Shown piece by piece: positions 32,276 through 45,452 of a stretch of DNA of 56,518 nucleotides. The stretch's first letter is position 1. Every line of letters begins with the position of its first letter. The stretch is from contig NZ_LMDI01000018.1 of assembly GCF_001425785.1 (NCBI RefSeq), forward strand, positions 103,738 through 160,255, written 5' to 3'. Source of the stretch: Rhizobacter sp. Root1221. GTDB taxonomy: Bacteria > Pseudomonadota > Gammaproteobacteria > Burkholderiales > Burkholderiaceae_C. The position numbers and the translations under genes are program-made. The notes beneath the pieces were generated by a model. That model did not search any database. It was not told the DNA's origin and worked only from the letters and a program-made list of their open reading frames with translations.

Positions 32276-32953
32276 ATGAGCCCCACGCGCGAAGCCGACC
32301 CCCTCGCACAAGACTTTGTGACGTTTTCGGTGGAGGCAGGCGTACTGCGCTTTGGGGAATTCAAGACCAAGGCCGGGCGGCTGTCGCCCTATTTCTTCAA
32401 CGCCGGCCTGTTCGATGACGGCGCCAAGCTCGGCCGTCTCGCGGAATTCTATGCGCGCCGCCTGATCGCCTCCGGCCTGCAGTTCGACATGCTGTTCGGC
32501 CCGGCCTACAAGGGCATCGCGCTGGCCGCCGCCGTGTCCGTCGAACTGGCCCGCCAGGGCCGCAACGTGCCCTACGCGTACAACCGCAAGGAAGCAAAGG
32601 ACCACGGCGAAGGCGGCACGCTCGTGGGCGCCAAGCTCGCCGGCCGTGTGCTCATCATCGACGATGTGATCTCCGCGGGAACTTCCGTGCGCGAATCCAT
32701 CTCCATGATCCAGGCGGCGGGGGCCACGCCTTCGGCCGTCGTCATTGCGCTCGACCGGCAGGAGAAGGCCACCGACAACGGCAACGACGCGCCCTGGTCC
32801 GCTGTGCAGTTCGTGCAACGCCAGCTGGGCCTCGACGTCTGCGCCATTGCGACCCTGAAGGACTTGTTGCAGTATCTGGAGACCAACCAGGATCCGGCCC
32901 TCGGCGCACATGGCGCACGGGTGGCCGCCTACAGAGACCGATACGGGGTGTGA
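32276..32953 (+). CDS. pyrE: Orotate phosphoribosyltransferase
   Basis: 225 residues. KTKAGRLSPYFFNAGLF near the N-terminus, FGPAYKGI, the NRKEAKDHGEGG loop with catalytic Lys and acidic residues, and the PRPP-binding motif VLIIDDVISAGTS. It joins orotate to PRPP to form OMP in UMP synthesis. The gene starts 11 bp from the divergent exonuclease start, so its promoter must lie inside that gene. The downstream DUF4124 gene overlaps by 1 bp (TGATG). Confidence 0.96.
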   Translation: MSPTREADPLAQDFVTFSVEAGVLRFGEFKTKAGRLSPYFFNAGLFDDGAKLGRLAEFYARRLIASGLQFDMLFGPAYKGIALAAAVSVELARQGRNVPYAYNRKEAKDHGEGGTLVGAKLAGRVLIIDDVISAGTSVRESISMIQAAGATPSAVVIALDRQEKATDNGNDAPWSAVQFVQRQLGLDVCAIATLKDLLQYLETNQDPALGAHGARVAAYRDRYGV

Positions 32954-33651
32954 TGGTGCAGTTGTCGCGTGTGCGTTTCCCGGTCAGCCGCCGGCTGGCA
33001 GCCTGGTTCCTGCTGGCCTGTTCGGCCAGCGGCGCCGACGCCGCCGGCATCTACAGCTGTGTCGACGGCAACGGGCGCCGGCTCACGTCCGACCGGCCCA
33101 TCCCGGAATGTTCCACCCGCGAGCAGCGCATGCTCAACGCCGACGGGTCGGTGCAGCGCATCGTGCCGCCCACCCGCACCCTCGACGAACAGGCTGAATA
33201 CGAGGCCCGCGAGCGCAAGGCCGCGCTCGAACGCGCCGCGCTGCAGGACGCCATCCGTCGCGACCGCAACCTGCTGGGCCGTTTCCCCGACGAACCGGCG
33301 CACCGCAAGGCCCGCGAGGCCGCACTCGACGACGTGGACAAGGGCGTGCGTTTTTCCGAGGGCCGCCTGAAGGAACTGGAACGCGAGCGCAAGCCGCTGG
33401 CCGACGAGGCCGAGTTCTACAAGGGCAAGCAGATGCCGCTGAAGCTGCGCCAGTCGCTCGATGCCAACGAGGCGGCCACCACCGCCCAGCGGTCCCTGGT
33501 GCAGAACCAGAAGGACGAGATCCTGCGCATTGACCGCCTGTACGACGCCGAACTGGCCCGGCTGAAAAAGCTGTGGGGGGGCGCCGCCCCAGGGTCGATG
33601 GGGGCGATGCCGTCGGCGTCCGCGCCACCGCGCAAGGACGCCGCACGCTGA
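32953..33651 (+). CDS. DUF4124 domain protein, exported
   Basis: 232 residues. Signal peptide to about residue 30 (LAAWFLLACSASGADA), then the short DUF4124 motif GIYSCVDGNGRRLTSDRPIPEC with a Cys pair. The rest (about 70-205) is a long charged helix, rich in E/R/K/A, probably coiled coil. Function is unknown; homologues often sit beside pyrE in Burkholderiales. ATG 32953 overlaps the pyrE stop; GTG 32950 is also possible. Confidence 0.85.
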   Translation: MVQLSRVRFPVSRRLAAWFLLACSASGADAAGIYSCVDGNGRRLTSDRPIPECSTREQRMLNADGSVQRIVPPTRTLDEQAEYEARERKAALERAALQDAIRRDRNLLGRFPDEPAHRKAREAALDDVDKGVRFSEGRLKELERERKPLADEAEFYKGKQMPLKLRQSLDANEAATTAQRSLVQNQKDEILRIDRLYDAELARLKKLWGGAAPGSMGAMPSASAPPRKDAAR

Positions 33652-33666
33652 CGGGCCCGGCAGGCC

Positions 33667-38279
<4,613 letters not shown>

Positions 38280-38290
38280 CCTTTCCAAGC

Positions 38291-38311
38291 GCGGGCCCCC
38301 AACCGGCCCGC
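38291..38311 (+). terminator. Hairpin between mreB and mreC
   Basis: GCGGGCC / GGCCCGC stem (7 bp) with a 7-nt loop, 11 bp after the mreB stop. There is no T-tract, so at most a partial terminator or mRNA 3'-end protector allowing more MreB than MreC/D. Confidence 0.4.
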
Positions 38312-38344
38312 TGACACCACCGATCTGCCGACACGGGTTCACCC

Positions 38345-39265
38345 ATGGCTCTAGGGATGCTCGACCGGACCCCTCCGCCCTTCTTCCGGCAAGGGCCCTC
38401 GGCGCTCACGCGCCTGATGTTTTTCTCGGCGCTCGCCCTGTTCCTGATGGTCGCCGACACCCGCTTCCAGCTGACCCAGCCGTTGCGGGCCATCATGGCC
38501 ACCGTGCTGCACCCCGTCGAACGGGTGCTGCGCGTGCCGGTGGACGCCTGGCAGGGCGGTGCCGAATACTTCCTCGGGCTCGAACACGCGCTCGAAGAGG
38601 AAGCGAAGGCACGCCAGGAGCTGTCGGCCCAGGCGGCCCGGTCCGCGCGGGTGGACCAGCTGATGCAGGAAAACCTCCGGCTGCGCGCGCTGCTTGACCT
38701 GCGCCCCGCGCTGAAGGTGCGGTCGCAGGCCGCCGAGATCCTGTACGACGCCCCCGATCCCTACTCGCGCAAGGTCATCATCGACCGCGGCGCCCGCCAC
38801 GGGCTGGCACTGGCGTCGCCCGTCATCAACGAGGCCGGTGTGCTGGGCCAGGTGACCCGGGTGTACCCGTACAGTGCCGAAGTCACCCTGCTGACCGACA
38901 AGGAAGCCGCCATCCCCGTGTTGAACAACCGCACCCAGGCGCGCAGCGCCGCGTTCGGCAACCCCAACGGCGCGGGCCTCGAACTGCGTTTCATGGCCGG
39001 CAACGCCGACGTGCAGGTGGGTGACGAACTCTCCACGTCCGGTGTGGACGGCATCTACCCGGCCGGTGTGCCGGTGGCCAAGGTCACGCAGATCGACCGC
39101 GTGGTCGAATCTGGTTTCGCGCGCATCTCGCTCGTCCCGCTCGCGTCGCCCGACAGCGTGCGCCACGTGCTGGTGCTGGAACCCGTGGGCGTGCAGATGC
39201 CGCCCAAGCCGGAAGTGGAGCCGCCGAAACCCGTGGTTGCCGCGAAGAAAGGGGGCCGCAAATGA
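38345..39265 (+). CDS. mreC: Rod-shape-determining protein MreC
   Basis: 306 residues. One N-terminal membrane segment (LMFFSALALFLMVAD, residues 23-38), a coiled coil about 75-110 (EEEAKARQELSAQ, DQLMQENLRLRALL), then the beta-rich periplasmic domain with VIIDRGARHGL, GVLGQVTRVYP and LSTSGVDGIYPAGVPVA. The C-terminus is a Pro/Lys-rich tail. MreC links MreB to PBP2 in the elongasome. It overlaps mreD by 4 bp. Confidence 0.95.
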   Translation: MALGMLDRTPPPFFRQGPSALTRLMFFSALALFLMVADTRFQLTQPLRAIMATVLHPVERVLRVPVDAWQGGAEYFLGLEHALEEEAKARQELSAQAARSARVDQLMQENLRLRALLDLRPALKVRSQAAEILYDAPDPYSRKVIIDRGARHGLALASPVINEAGVLGQVTRVYPYSAEVTLLTDKEAAIPVLNNRTQARSAAFGNPNGAGLELRFMAGNADVQVGDELSTSGVDGIYPAGVPVAKVTQIDRVVESGFARISLVPLASPDSVRHVLVLEPVGVQMPPKPEVEPPKPVVAAKKGGRK

Positions 39266-39780
39266 TGCCCCGTGGCGCCGACCAGCTGCTGCTGCCGGTG
39301 AACCCGCTGTTCATGTGGTTCACGCTGCTGATGGCCTTTGCGTTCAACCTCGTGCCGCTCGGCCGCAACCCGGCGCTGCCCGACCTGCTGGCGCTGGTGC
39401 TGGTGTTCTGGAACGTGCACCAGCCCCGCCGCGTCGGCGTGGGGGTTGCCTTCGTGTTCGGGCTGATGATGGACGTGCACGACAGCGCCGTGCTGGGCCA
39501 GCACGCGCTCGCCTACACGCTGCTCAGCTACTTCGCCATCACCATCCACCGCCGCCTGCTGTGGTTCGACCTGCTGACCCAGGCCCTGCACATCCTGCCG
39601 CTGTTCCTGGCGGCCCACGCGGTGTCGCTGACCGTGAGAATGTTGGTGGGCGGCATGTTCCCGGGCTGGGAACTGATGCTCGCGCCGGTGTTCGAAAGCT
39701 TGTTGTGGCCGGTGGTGTCGTTGCTGCTGCTCGCCCCGCAACGGCGCCCGCCCGACTCCGATAAAAACCGACCACTTTGA
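39262..39780 (+). CDS. mreD: Rod-shape-determining protein MreD
   Basis: 172 residues, five to six membrane segments, with the family GRNPALPDLLALVLVFW and FGLMMDVHDSAVLGQHAL motifs. Inner-membrane elongasome component. Start overlaps mreC (ATGA). The following gene is not coupled: 397 bp of repeats intervene. Confidence 0.93.
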   Translation: MMPRGADQLLLPVNPLFMWFTLLMAFAFNLVPLGRNPALPDLLALVLVFWNVHQPRRVGVGVAFVFGLMMDVHDSAVLGQHALAYTLLSYFAITIHRRLLWFDLLTQALHILPLFLAAHAVSLTVRMLVGGMFPGWELMLAPVFESLLWPVVSLLLLAPQRRPPDSDKNRPL

Positions 39781-39818
39781 TCATGAGCCCGCAGCTGTTT
39801 TCGCGGCCCCCCACCCTT

Positions 39819-39899
39819 GTCACCCCGGCGAACGCCGGGGCCCACCGGTCCTGCCACGCGCCCGCCCGCGTTGGAGATCCCGGCCTTCGCCGGGATGAC
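39819..39899. repeat. REP-like inverted repeat (mreD-mrdA gap)
   Basis: Arms GTCACCCCGGCGAACGCCGG (continuing GG) and its imperfect complement ending CGCCGGGATGAC, 22 bp each, separated by 37 bp. Same family as the pairs at 49054-49138 and 56201-56260 and the element inside recX. Confidence 0.8.
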
Positions 39900-39945
39900 A
39901 TCGATGGCCAAGCCAGCGCAGCGAAGCGCCCCTTCAAGCCACAAC

Positions 39946-40170
39946 CGAGCCCGGGTTTCCCGGGCGACCGTTGGCGCCCCCTCGGGGGGCAGGAGCGTGA
40001 GCGACGTGGGGGCCCGACCATGGCGAGCCCGGGTTTCCCGGGCGACCGTTGGCGCCCCCTTGGGGGGCAGGAGCGTGAGCGACGTGGGGGCCCGACCATG
40101 GCGAGCCCGGGTCTCCCGGGCGACCGTTGGCGCCCCCTCGGGGGGCAGGAGCGTGAGCGACGTGGGGGCC
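39946..40170. repeat. 78-bp tandem repeat, 2.9 copies, before mrdA
   Basis: Units begin at 39946, 40024 and 40102, each starting CGAGCCCGGGT and containing GGCGACCGTTGGCGCCCCC and GGCAGGAGCGTGAGCGACG. The copies are nearly identical, so the duplication is recent or homogenised. Each unit has inverted-repeat potential (GCCCGGG..CCCGGGC). The array ends 7 bp before the mrdA start codon. Because 78 is a multiple of 3 the frame stays open (26-residue repeats), but this is not convincing as protein. Confidence 0.9.
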
Positions 40171-40177
40171 CCGCCCC

Positions 40178-42229
40178 ATGACTGAACTCAAGAACATCAA
40201 GCAGGAGCTGAGCCGGTTCCGCACGCGGCTGCTCGCCGCTGCGGGTTTCGTGCTCATTGCGTTCGGCCTGCTGCTCACGCGCCTGGTGGTGCTGCAGGTG
40301 GTGCGGCACGAGGAGCTGTCCACGCGGGCCGAGAACAACCGCATCGCGGTGGTGCCGGTGGTGCCCAACCGCGGCCTCATCGTGGACCGCAACGGGGTGG
40401 TGCTGGCCAACAACTACTCGGCCTACACGCTCGAGATCACGCCGTCGAAGGTGGACGACATCGAGGCCACCATCGACGCGCTGACCCCGCTCGTCGACAT
40501 CACGGCCCGCGACCGCAAGCGGTTCAAGCGGCTGATCGACGAAAGCAAGAGCTTCGAGTCGCTGCCCATCCGCACGCGGCTCACCGACGAGGAAGTGGCC
40601 AAGTTCACCGCGCAGCGGTTCCGCTTCCCGGGCGTCGACATCAAGGCGCGGTTGTTCCGCAACTACCCGCTCGGCGAGGTGGGCGCGCACCTGATCGGCT
40701 ACATCGGCCGCATCAACCAGACCGAAAAGACGGCCATGGAAGACTGGCCGGAAGAGCAGCTCGACAACTACCGCGGCACCGAGTACATCGGCAAGCTCGG
40801 CATCGAGCAGAGCTACGAGTCCGACCTGCACGGCATCACCGGCTTCGACGAAGTGGAGACCAGCGCCGGCGGCCGCGCGGTGCGCCGCTTGAAGAGCCAC
40901 CCGGCCACGCCGGGCAACAAGCTGGTGCTGTCCATCGACATCCGCCTGCAGGCCATGGTGGAGGAACTCTTCGGCGACCGGCGCGGCGCGCTGGTGGCCA
41001 TGGACCCCCGCTCCGGCGAGATCCTCGCGTTTGTCAGCAAACCCACGTTCGACCCGAACCTGTTCGTCGACGGCATCGACGTCGACTCGTGGCGCGAGCT
41101 GAACGAATCCATCGACAAGCCGCTGCTCAACCGCGCGCTGCGCGGCACGTACCCGCCCGGCTCCACGTTCAAGCCCTTCATGGCCATGGCGGCGCTTGCC
41201 AGCGGCAAACGCACCCCCACGCAGGTCACCTTCGACGGCGGCACGTTCCAGTTCGGCAACCACACCTTCCGCAGCCACGGCGACGGTGGCCTGGGCCAGG
41301 TGGACATGACGCGGTCCATCGTCAAGTCGAGCAACGTGTACTACTACTCGCTCGCAAACGACATGGGCGTGGACCTGATCCACGACCAGCTCGAACCGTT
41401 CGGCTTCGGCCGCAAGGTGGGCATCGACCTCGAGGGCGAGGTGACCGGGCTGCTGCCGTCCACCGCGTGGAAGCGGCGCGCCTACAAGAAGCCCGAAATG
41501 CAGAAGTGGTACGCCGGGGAAACGATCTCGCTCGGCATCGGGCAGGGATACAACAACTTCACGATGCTGCAGCTCTCGAGCGCGCTGTCCACGCTGGTGT
41601 CCGGCGGGCAACGCTACAAACCCCGCCTGGTGCGGCAGGTGGAAGATGTGGTCACGCGCGAACGCCGCGACGTCACGCACGACGCGCTGGAGCCGCTGCC
41701 ACTCAAGCCCGAACACGTGGAGGTGGTGATGAAGGCCATGCATGGCGTGACCCAGGAAGGCACGTCCACCCGCATCTTCATGGGCGCCGGCTACCAGAGC
41801 GGCGGCAAGACCGGTACCGCGCAGGCCGTGGGCGTGCGCCAGAACGAGAAGTACAACGCGTCGAAGCTCGAGGAACACCGCCGCGACCACTCGCTGTACA
41901 CCGCGTTCGCCCCGATCGAGGCGCCCACCATCGCGCTGGCCGTGATCGTCGAGAACGCGGGCTTCGGCGCCACCGCGGCCGCCCCCATCGCCCGCCGCGT
42001 GATCGACTACGCGCTGCTCGGCAGGTATCCGAGCGTCGAGGACATCGCGCTCACCCGCGAGGGCAAGTCCGGCCCGCCGGTGGGTGTGGCCCGTGCCGCG
42101 TCCACCATCCCGTTGCCGGGCAACGCGCCGTCGGTGGCGGTGACCGGGCCCGTCGTGCCTACCGCTCCCGTGGTGATCGCGCCGGCACCGGCCGCCCCCG
42201 CTTCCGCCGCCTCCGGAGCTCCCCGATGA
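40178..42229 (+). CDS. mrdA: Penicillin-binding protein 2, elongation transpeptidase
   Basis: 683 residues. One N-terminal membrane segment (LLAAAGFVLIAFGLLLTRLVV), the class B dimerisation domain with NRGLIVDRNG, then the transpeptidase domain with STFK (Ser329), SSN (384-386) and KTGT (Lys544). The C-terminal 45 residues are Ala/Pro-rich. It cross-links peptidoglycan during elongation with RodA. No Shine-Dalgarno of usual strength is seen: the upstream sequence is the end of the tandem repeat (GGGGGCCCCGCCCC), which may affect translation. The stop overlaps rodA by ATGA. Confidence 0.96.
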   Translation: MTELKNIKQELSRFRTRLLAAAGFVLIAFGLLLTRLVVLQVVRHEELSTRAENNRIAVVPVVPNRGLIVDRNGVVLANNYSAYTLEITPSKVDDIEATIDALTPLVDITARDRKRFKRLIDESKSFESLPIRTRLTDEEVAKFTAQRFRFPGVDIKARLFRNYPLGEVGAHLIGYIGRINQTEKTAMEDWPEEQLDNYRGTEYIGKLGIEQSYESDLHGITGFDEVETSAGGRAVRRLKSHPATPGNKLVLSIDIRLQAMVEELFGDRRGALVAMDPRSGEILAFVSKPTFDPNLFVDGIDVDSWRELNESIDKPLLNRALRGTYPPGSTFKPFMAMAALASGKRTPTQVTFDGGTFQFGNHTFRSHGDGGLGQVDMTRSIVKSSNVYYYSLANDMGVDLIHDQLEPFGFGRKVGIDLEGEVTGLLPSTAWKRRAYKKPEMQKWYAGETISLGIGQGYNNFTMLQLSSALSTLVSGGQRYKPRLVRQVEDVVTRERRDVTHDALEPLPLKPEHVEVVMKAMHGVTQEGTSTRIFMGAGYQSGGKTGTAQAVGVRQNEKYNASKLEEHRRDHSLYTAFAPIEAPTIALAVIVENAGFGATAAAPIARRVIDYALLGRYPSVEDIALTREGKSGPPVGVARAASTIPLPGNAPSVAVTGPVVPTAPVVIAPAPAAPASAASGAPR

Positions 42230-43383
42230 ACGCCGTGTTCGAGAAACCTTCGGTGTGGAAGCGGCTGAAGCCGGTGTTCATCGGCTTCGACGGCCCGCTG
42301 TTCCTCGCCATCGTGCTGCTCGCGGCCGGCGGCCTCGTCACGATGTACTCGGCCGGGTTCGACCATGGCACGCGCTTCGTCGACCACGGTCGCAACATGC
42401 TGATCGCCCTCGGCATCCTGTTCGTCGTGGCGCAGGTGCCGCCGCAGCGGCTGATGGCGGCGGCGGTGCCCCTGTACATCGTCGGGGTCATGCTGCTCGT
42501 GGCGGTGGCGCTCTTCGGCATCACGAAAAAGGGCGCCACGCGCTGGCTCAACGTGGGCATGGTGATCCAGCCCAGCGAGATGCTGAAGATCGCCACGCCG
42601 CTGATGCTCGCGTGGTGGTTCCAGCGCCGCGAAGGGCAGTTGCGCACGCTCGACTTCGTGGCGGCCATCGGCATCCTGCTGGTGCCCGTGGGCCTGATCG
42701 CCAAACAGCCCGACCTGGGCACCGCCATCCTCGTGCTGTCCGCCGGGATGTTCGTGGTGTTCTTTGCCGGGCTGTCGTGGAAGCTGATCATCCCGGTGGT
42801 GCTGGCCGGGGCCATCGGCATCGGTGCACTGGTGATGTCCGAGGACCAGATCTGCCAGCCCGGGGTATCGTGGTTGCCGCTCTTGCGGGACTACCAGAAG
42901 GACCGCGTCTGCACGCTGCTCGACCCCAGCCTCGACCCGCTCGGCAAGGGCTTCCACATCATCCAGGGCATGATCGCCATCGGGTCCGGGGGGGTGCAGG
43001 GCAAGGGGTTCATGAAGGGCACGCAGACCCACCTCGAGTTCATTCCCGAACGCACCACCGACTTCATCTTCGCGGCGTTTTCCGAAGAGTTCGGCCTCGC
43101 CGGCTGCATCGCGCTGCTGCTCGGGTTCACGTTCCTGATCTTCCGCGGGCTGATGATCGCAGCCGACGCCCCGTCGCTGTTCTCGCGCCTGCTCGCGGGC
43201 GCCATCACGCTGAGCTTCTTCACCTACTGCTTCGTCAACATGGGCATGGTGAGCGGCATCCTGCCCGTGGTGGGGGTGCCGCTGCCGTTCATCAGCTATG
43301 GCGGCACGGCGATGGTGACGCTGGGCTTGAGCCTGGGTATCCTCATGTCCATCTCCAAGTCCCGCCGCTTCATGAAAAGCTAG
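42226..43383 (+). CDS. rodA: SEDS glycosyltransferase RodA
   Basis: 385 residues, about ten membrane segments. SEDS-family hallmarks: KGATRWLNVGMVIQPSEMLK, AKQPDLGTAILV with the catalytic-region Asp, THLEFIPERTTDFIFA, and the final GVPLPFISYGGTAM. It polymerises lipid II for lateral wall growth with PBP2. Start overlaps the mrdA stop (ATGA). Confidence 0.96.
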   Translation: MNAVFEKPSVWKRLKPVFIGFDGPLFLAIVLLAAGGLVTMYSAGFDHGTRFVDHGRNMLIALGILFVVAQVPPQRLMAAAVPLYIVGVMLLVAVALFGITKKGATRWLNVGMVIQPSEMLKIATPLMLAWWFQRREGQLRTLDFVAAIGILLVPVGLIAKQPDLGTAILVLSAGMFVVFFAGLSWKLIIPVVLAGAIGIGALVMSEDQICQPGVSWLPLLRDYQKDRVCTLLDPSLDPLGKGFHIIQGMIAIGSGGVQGKGFMKGTQTHLEFIPERTTDFIFAAFSEEFGLAGCIALLLGFTFLIFRGLMIAADAPSLFSRLLAGAITLSFFTYCFVNMGMVSGILPVVGVPLPFISYGGTAMVTLGLSLGILMSISKSRRFMKS

Positions 43384-43401
43384 CTGTTTCGCGCGGTACC
43401 C

Positions 43402-44322
43402 ATGACCTCATCCTTCGACCCCACCATTCCCTCATCCCTCGGCCCGCCCCGCGTGGGCATCGTCGGGGTCGGCAACATCGGCGGTGCGATGGTGGCGCGG
43501 TTGCGGTCGTGCGGGTTCACGGTGGCGGTGCACGACATCGACCCGGAGGCCGAGGCCCGGGCGGTGGCGCTCGGGGCCATGGCGTGTGCCACCCCGGCGG
43601 GGCTGGCGATGTCCTGCGACGTGCTGATCGTCGCGGTGGTGGACGGCCCGCAGACCGAGTCGGTGCTGTTCGGCCACCACGGTGCCGCGGCGGCGCTGGC
43701 CCCGGGCAGCCTCGTGATGCTGTGCCCCACGATCTCGCCCGGCGACGTCGAACGTTTCACCGCCCGGCTCGACGCGCTGGGCCTCGAGTGGATGGACGCG
43801 CCCACGTCCGGCGGCCCCATCCGCGTGCGCGAGGGCCACACGAGCCTGATGCTCGCGTGTGCGGCGGACGTGCAGGTGCGCCACCGGGCGCTGCTGTCCG
43901 TGCTGTCCAGCCGTGTCATGTACGTGGGCGAGCGGGCCGGTGACGGCGCCCGCACCAAACTCGTCAACAACCTGCTGGCCACCATCAACCTTGCCGGCAC
44001 CGCCGAGGTGCTGGCGCTGGCCGAGCGGCTCGGGCTCGACATGGCCCGCACGCTCGAGGTGATCGATCAATCGAGCGGGCAGAACTGGATCGGCTCCGAG
44101 CGCATGAAGCGCCTGCTGCGCGGCGACACGCAGGCCCGGGCGCGCACCGCGCTGCTGGCCAAGGACAGCGGCCTCGCGCTCGACGCCGCCCGGTCGGTGG
44201 GGTTCGGCGTGCCGCTGGGTGGGCAGGCGGCGGCGCTGTTTGCGCTGGCCTGCGCGCAGGGGCTCGCCGACGAGGACGACGCCAGCCTGCTCACGTGGAT
44301 GCGCCAGGCGCGGGGCGGCTGA
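43402..44322 (+). CDS. Beta-hydroxyacid-dehydrogenase-family NAD(P) oxidoreductase
   Basis: 306 residues. The Rossmann motif is VGIVGVGNIGGAMV (about 18-31) and the substrate-binding motif WMDAPTSGGPIRVREG; the catalytic-Lys helix is KLVNNLLATINLAGTAEVLA, followed by KDSGLALDAAR. This matches 3-hydroxyisobutyrate / tartronate-semialdehyde / glyoxylate reductases; the substrate is not determinable. It lies 18 bp after rodA but is unrelated in function. The C-terminus ends exactly one base before the convergent patatin gene. Confidence 0.88.
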   Translation: MTSSFDPTIPSSLGPPRVGIVGVGNIGGAMVARLRSCGFTVAVHDIDPEAEARAVALGAMACATPAGLAMSCDVLIVAVVDGPQTESVLFGHHGAAAALAPGSLVMLCPTISPGDVERFTARLDALGLEWMDAPTSGGPIRVREGHTSLMLACAADVQVRHRALLSVLSSRVMYVGERAGDGARTKLVNNLLATINLAGTAEVLALAERLGLDMARTLEVIDQSSGQNWIGSERMKRLLRGDTQARARTALLAKDSGLALDAARSVGFGVPLGGQAAALFALACAQGLADEDDASLLTWMRQARGG

Positions 44323-45393
44323 TCAGCGGGCCTTCTTCGGGCTCTTCAGGAATTCCTTGTCGATGTCGAGCGACGCGCTGACGCCGATGTCGTCGCGGTG
44401 CTTCTTGAGCCAGCGGGTGGCCGCGGTGCGGCCCAGGTCGAAGAGTTGCTCCAGGAACGCGCGCTCGGTGTTGAGCTTGGAGCTCGCACCGAAGTCCACC
44501 AGGCCCTTGTCGTCCGACACCATGTGCAGCCGCAGGTCCTTGTAGCGCCCGGGGTCGAGCTTGCCTTCGCGCACGAGGCGCGACACGAACGAGATGGCCC
44601 GCAGCTCCGAGACGAGGCTGGCGTTGAACGTGATCTCGTTGATGCGGTCCATGATCTCCTCGCTGCGGTGCGGCACCCGTTCGCGCACGAGCGGGTTGAT
44701 GCGCACGAGCAGGATGTCGAGCGACGTGGTGTTGTAGATCAGCGGGTAGATGGCCGGGTTGCCGGTGTAGCCGCCGTCCCAGTACGAATCGTTGCCGATG
44801 GGCACGGCCTGGAACAGGAACGGCAGGCACGCCGACGCGAGCAAGGCATCGAGGCTGAGGTCCTTGCCGGTGAACACGCGTGGCTGGCCCGTGGTGACGC
44901 TGGTGGCCGTGATGAACAGGTGCAGCGCGCAGTCGCGCATCGCGTCCTCGTCGACGTGCCGGTGCAACACGTCGCGCAGCGGGTTCAGGTTCAACGGGTT
45001 GAACTCGTACGGGCTGAACGACCGGAAGAACGCGCTCGCCCACTGGTACCCCGGCAGCATGTCGAGGCTCAGGCTGTCGGTGATGTTGTTCACCTTGCTT
45101 GCCGAAAACGGCGCGAAGATGGACCCCGACCGGCTCACGTCCATCCAGAAGTCCCGCAACGCCTGGCGTGCACCCTCGCGTCCGCCACGGTGGTAGCCGG
45201 TGGCCATCACCCCCGCGTTCATCGCACCGGCGCTGGTGCCCGAGATGCCCTGGAACTCGATGTGGCCGTCTTCCAGCAGCCGGTCCAGCACACCCCATGT
45301 GAAGGCGCCGTGCGAGCCACCCCCTTGCAGCGCCAGGTCGAGGTGGCGAATGGTGGTGGCGTCGGGGTCGATCGGGCGGGCGTCGTCGGGCAT
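44323..45393 (-). CDS. Patatin-like phospholipase
   Basis: 356 residues. The oxyanion loop is LALQGGGSHGAFTWGVLD, the nucleophile elbow ISGTSAGAMNA (Ser near 54), and the catalytic Asp DGGYTGNPAIYPL near 210. This is the Ser-Asp dyad of bacterial patatin phospholipases. No signal peptide, so intracellular or exported by another route. The C-terminus is Lys-rich (FLKSPKKAR). Acyl hydrolysis of lipids is the expected activity; physiological role unknown. Confidence 0.9.
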   Translation of the reverse strand: MPDDARPIDPDATTIRHLDLALQGGGSHGAFTWGVLDRLLEDGHIEFQGISGTSAGAMNAGVMATGYHRGGREGARQALRDFWMDVSRSGSIFAPFSASKVNNITDSLSLDMLPGYQWASAFFRSFSPYEFNPLNLNPLRDVLHRHVDEDAMRDCALHLFITATSVTTGQPRVFTGKDLSLDALLASACLPFLFQAVPIGNDSYWDGGYTGNPAIYPLIYNTTSLDILLVRINPLVRERVPHRSEEIMDRINEITFNASLVSELRAISFVSRLVREGKLDPGRYKDLRLHMVSDDKGLVDFGASSKLNTERAFLEQLFDLGRTAATRWLKKHRDDIGVSASLDIDKEFLKSPKKAR

Positions 45394-45452
45394 GGCGGGT
45401 CCTCGGTGGTCCGGCCGAGTCTATGCGGCTGTGCGCATTCCGCATGGGGCGC

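Noticed and set aside
39946-40170. Possible CRISPR array
   Set aside because: The units are contiguous near-identical 78-bp repeats without unique spacers, and no cas genes are present.
39777-40181. An open frame with 26-residue repeats overlapping the mrdA start
   Set aside because: It is a by-product of the 78-bp tandem repeat, whose unit length is a multiple of three, and of a REP pair; no signal or family motif.
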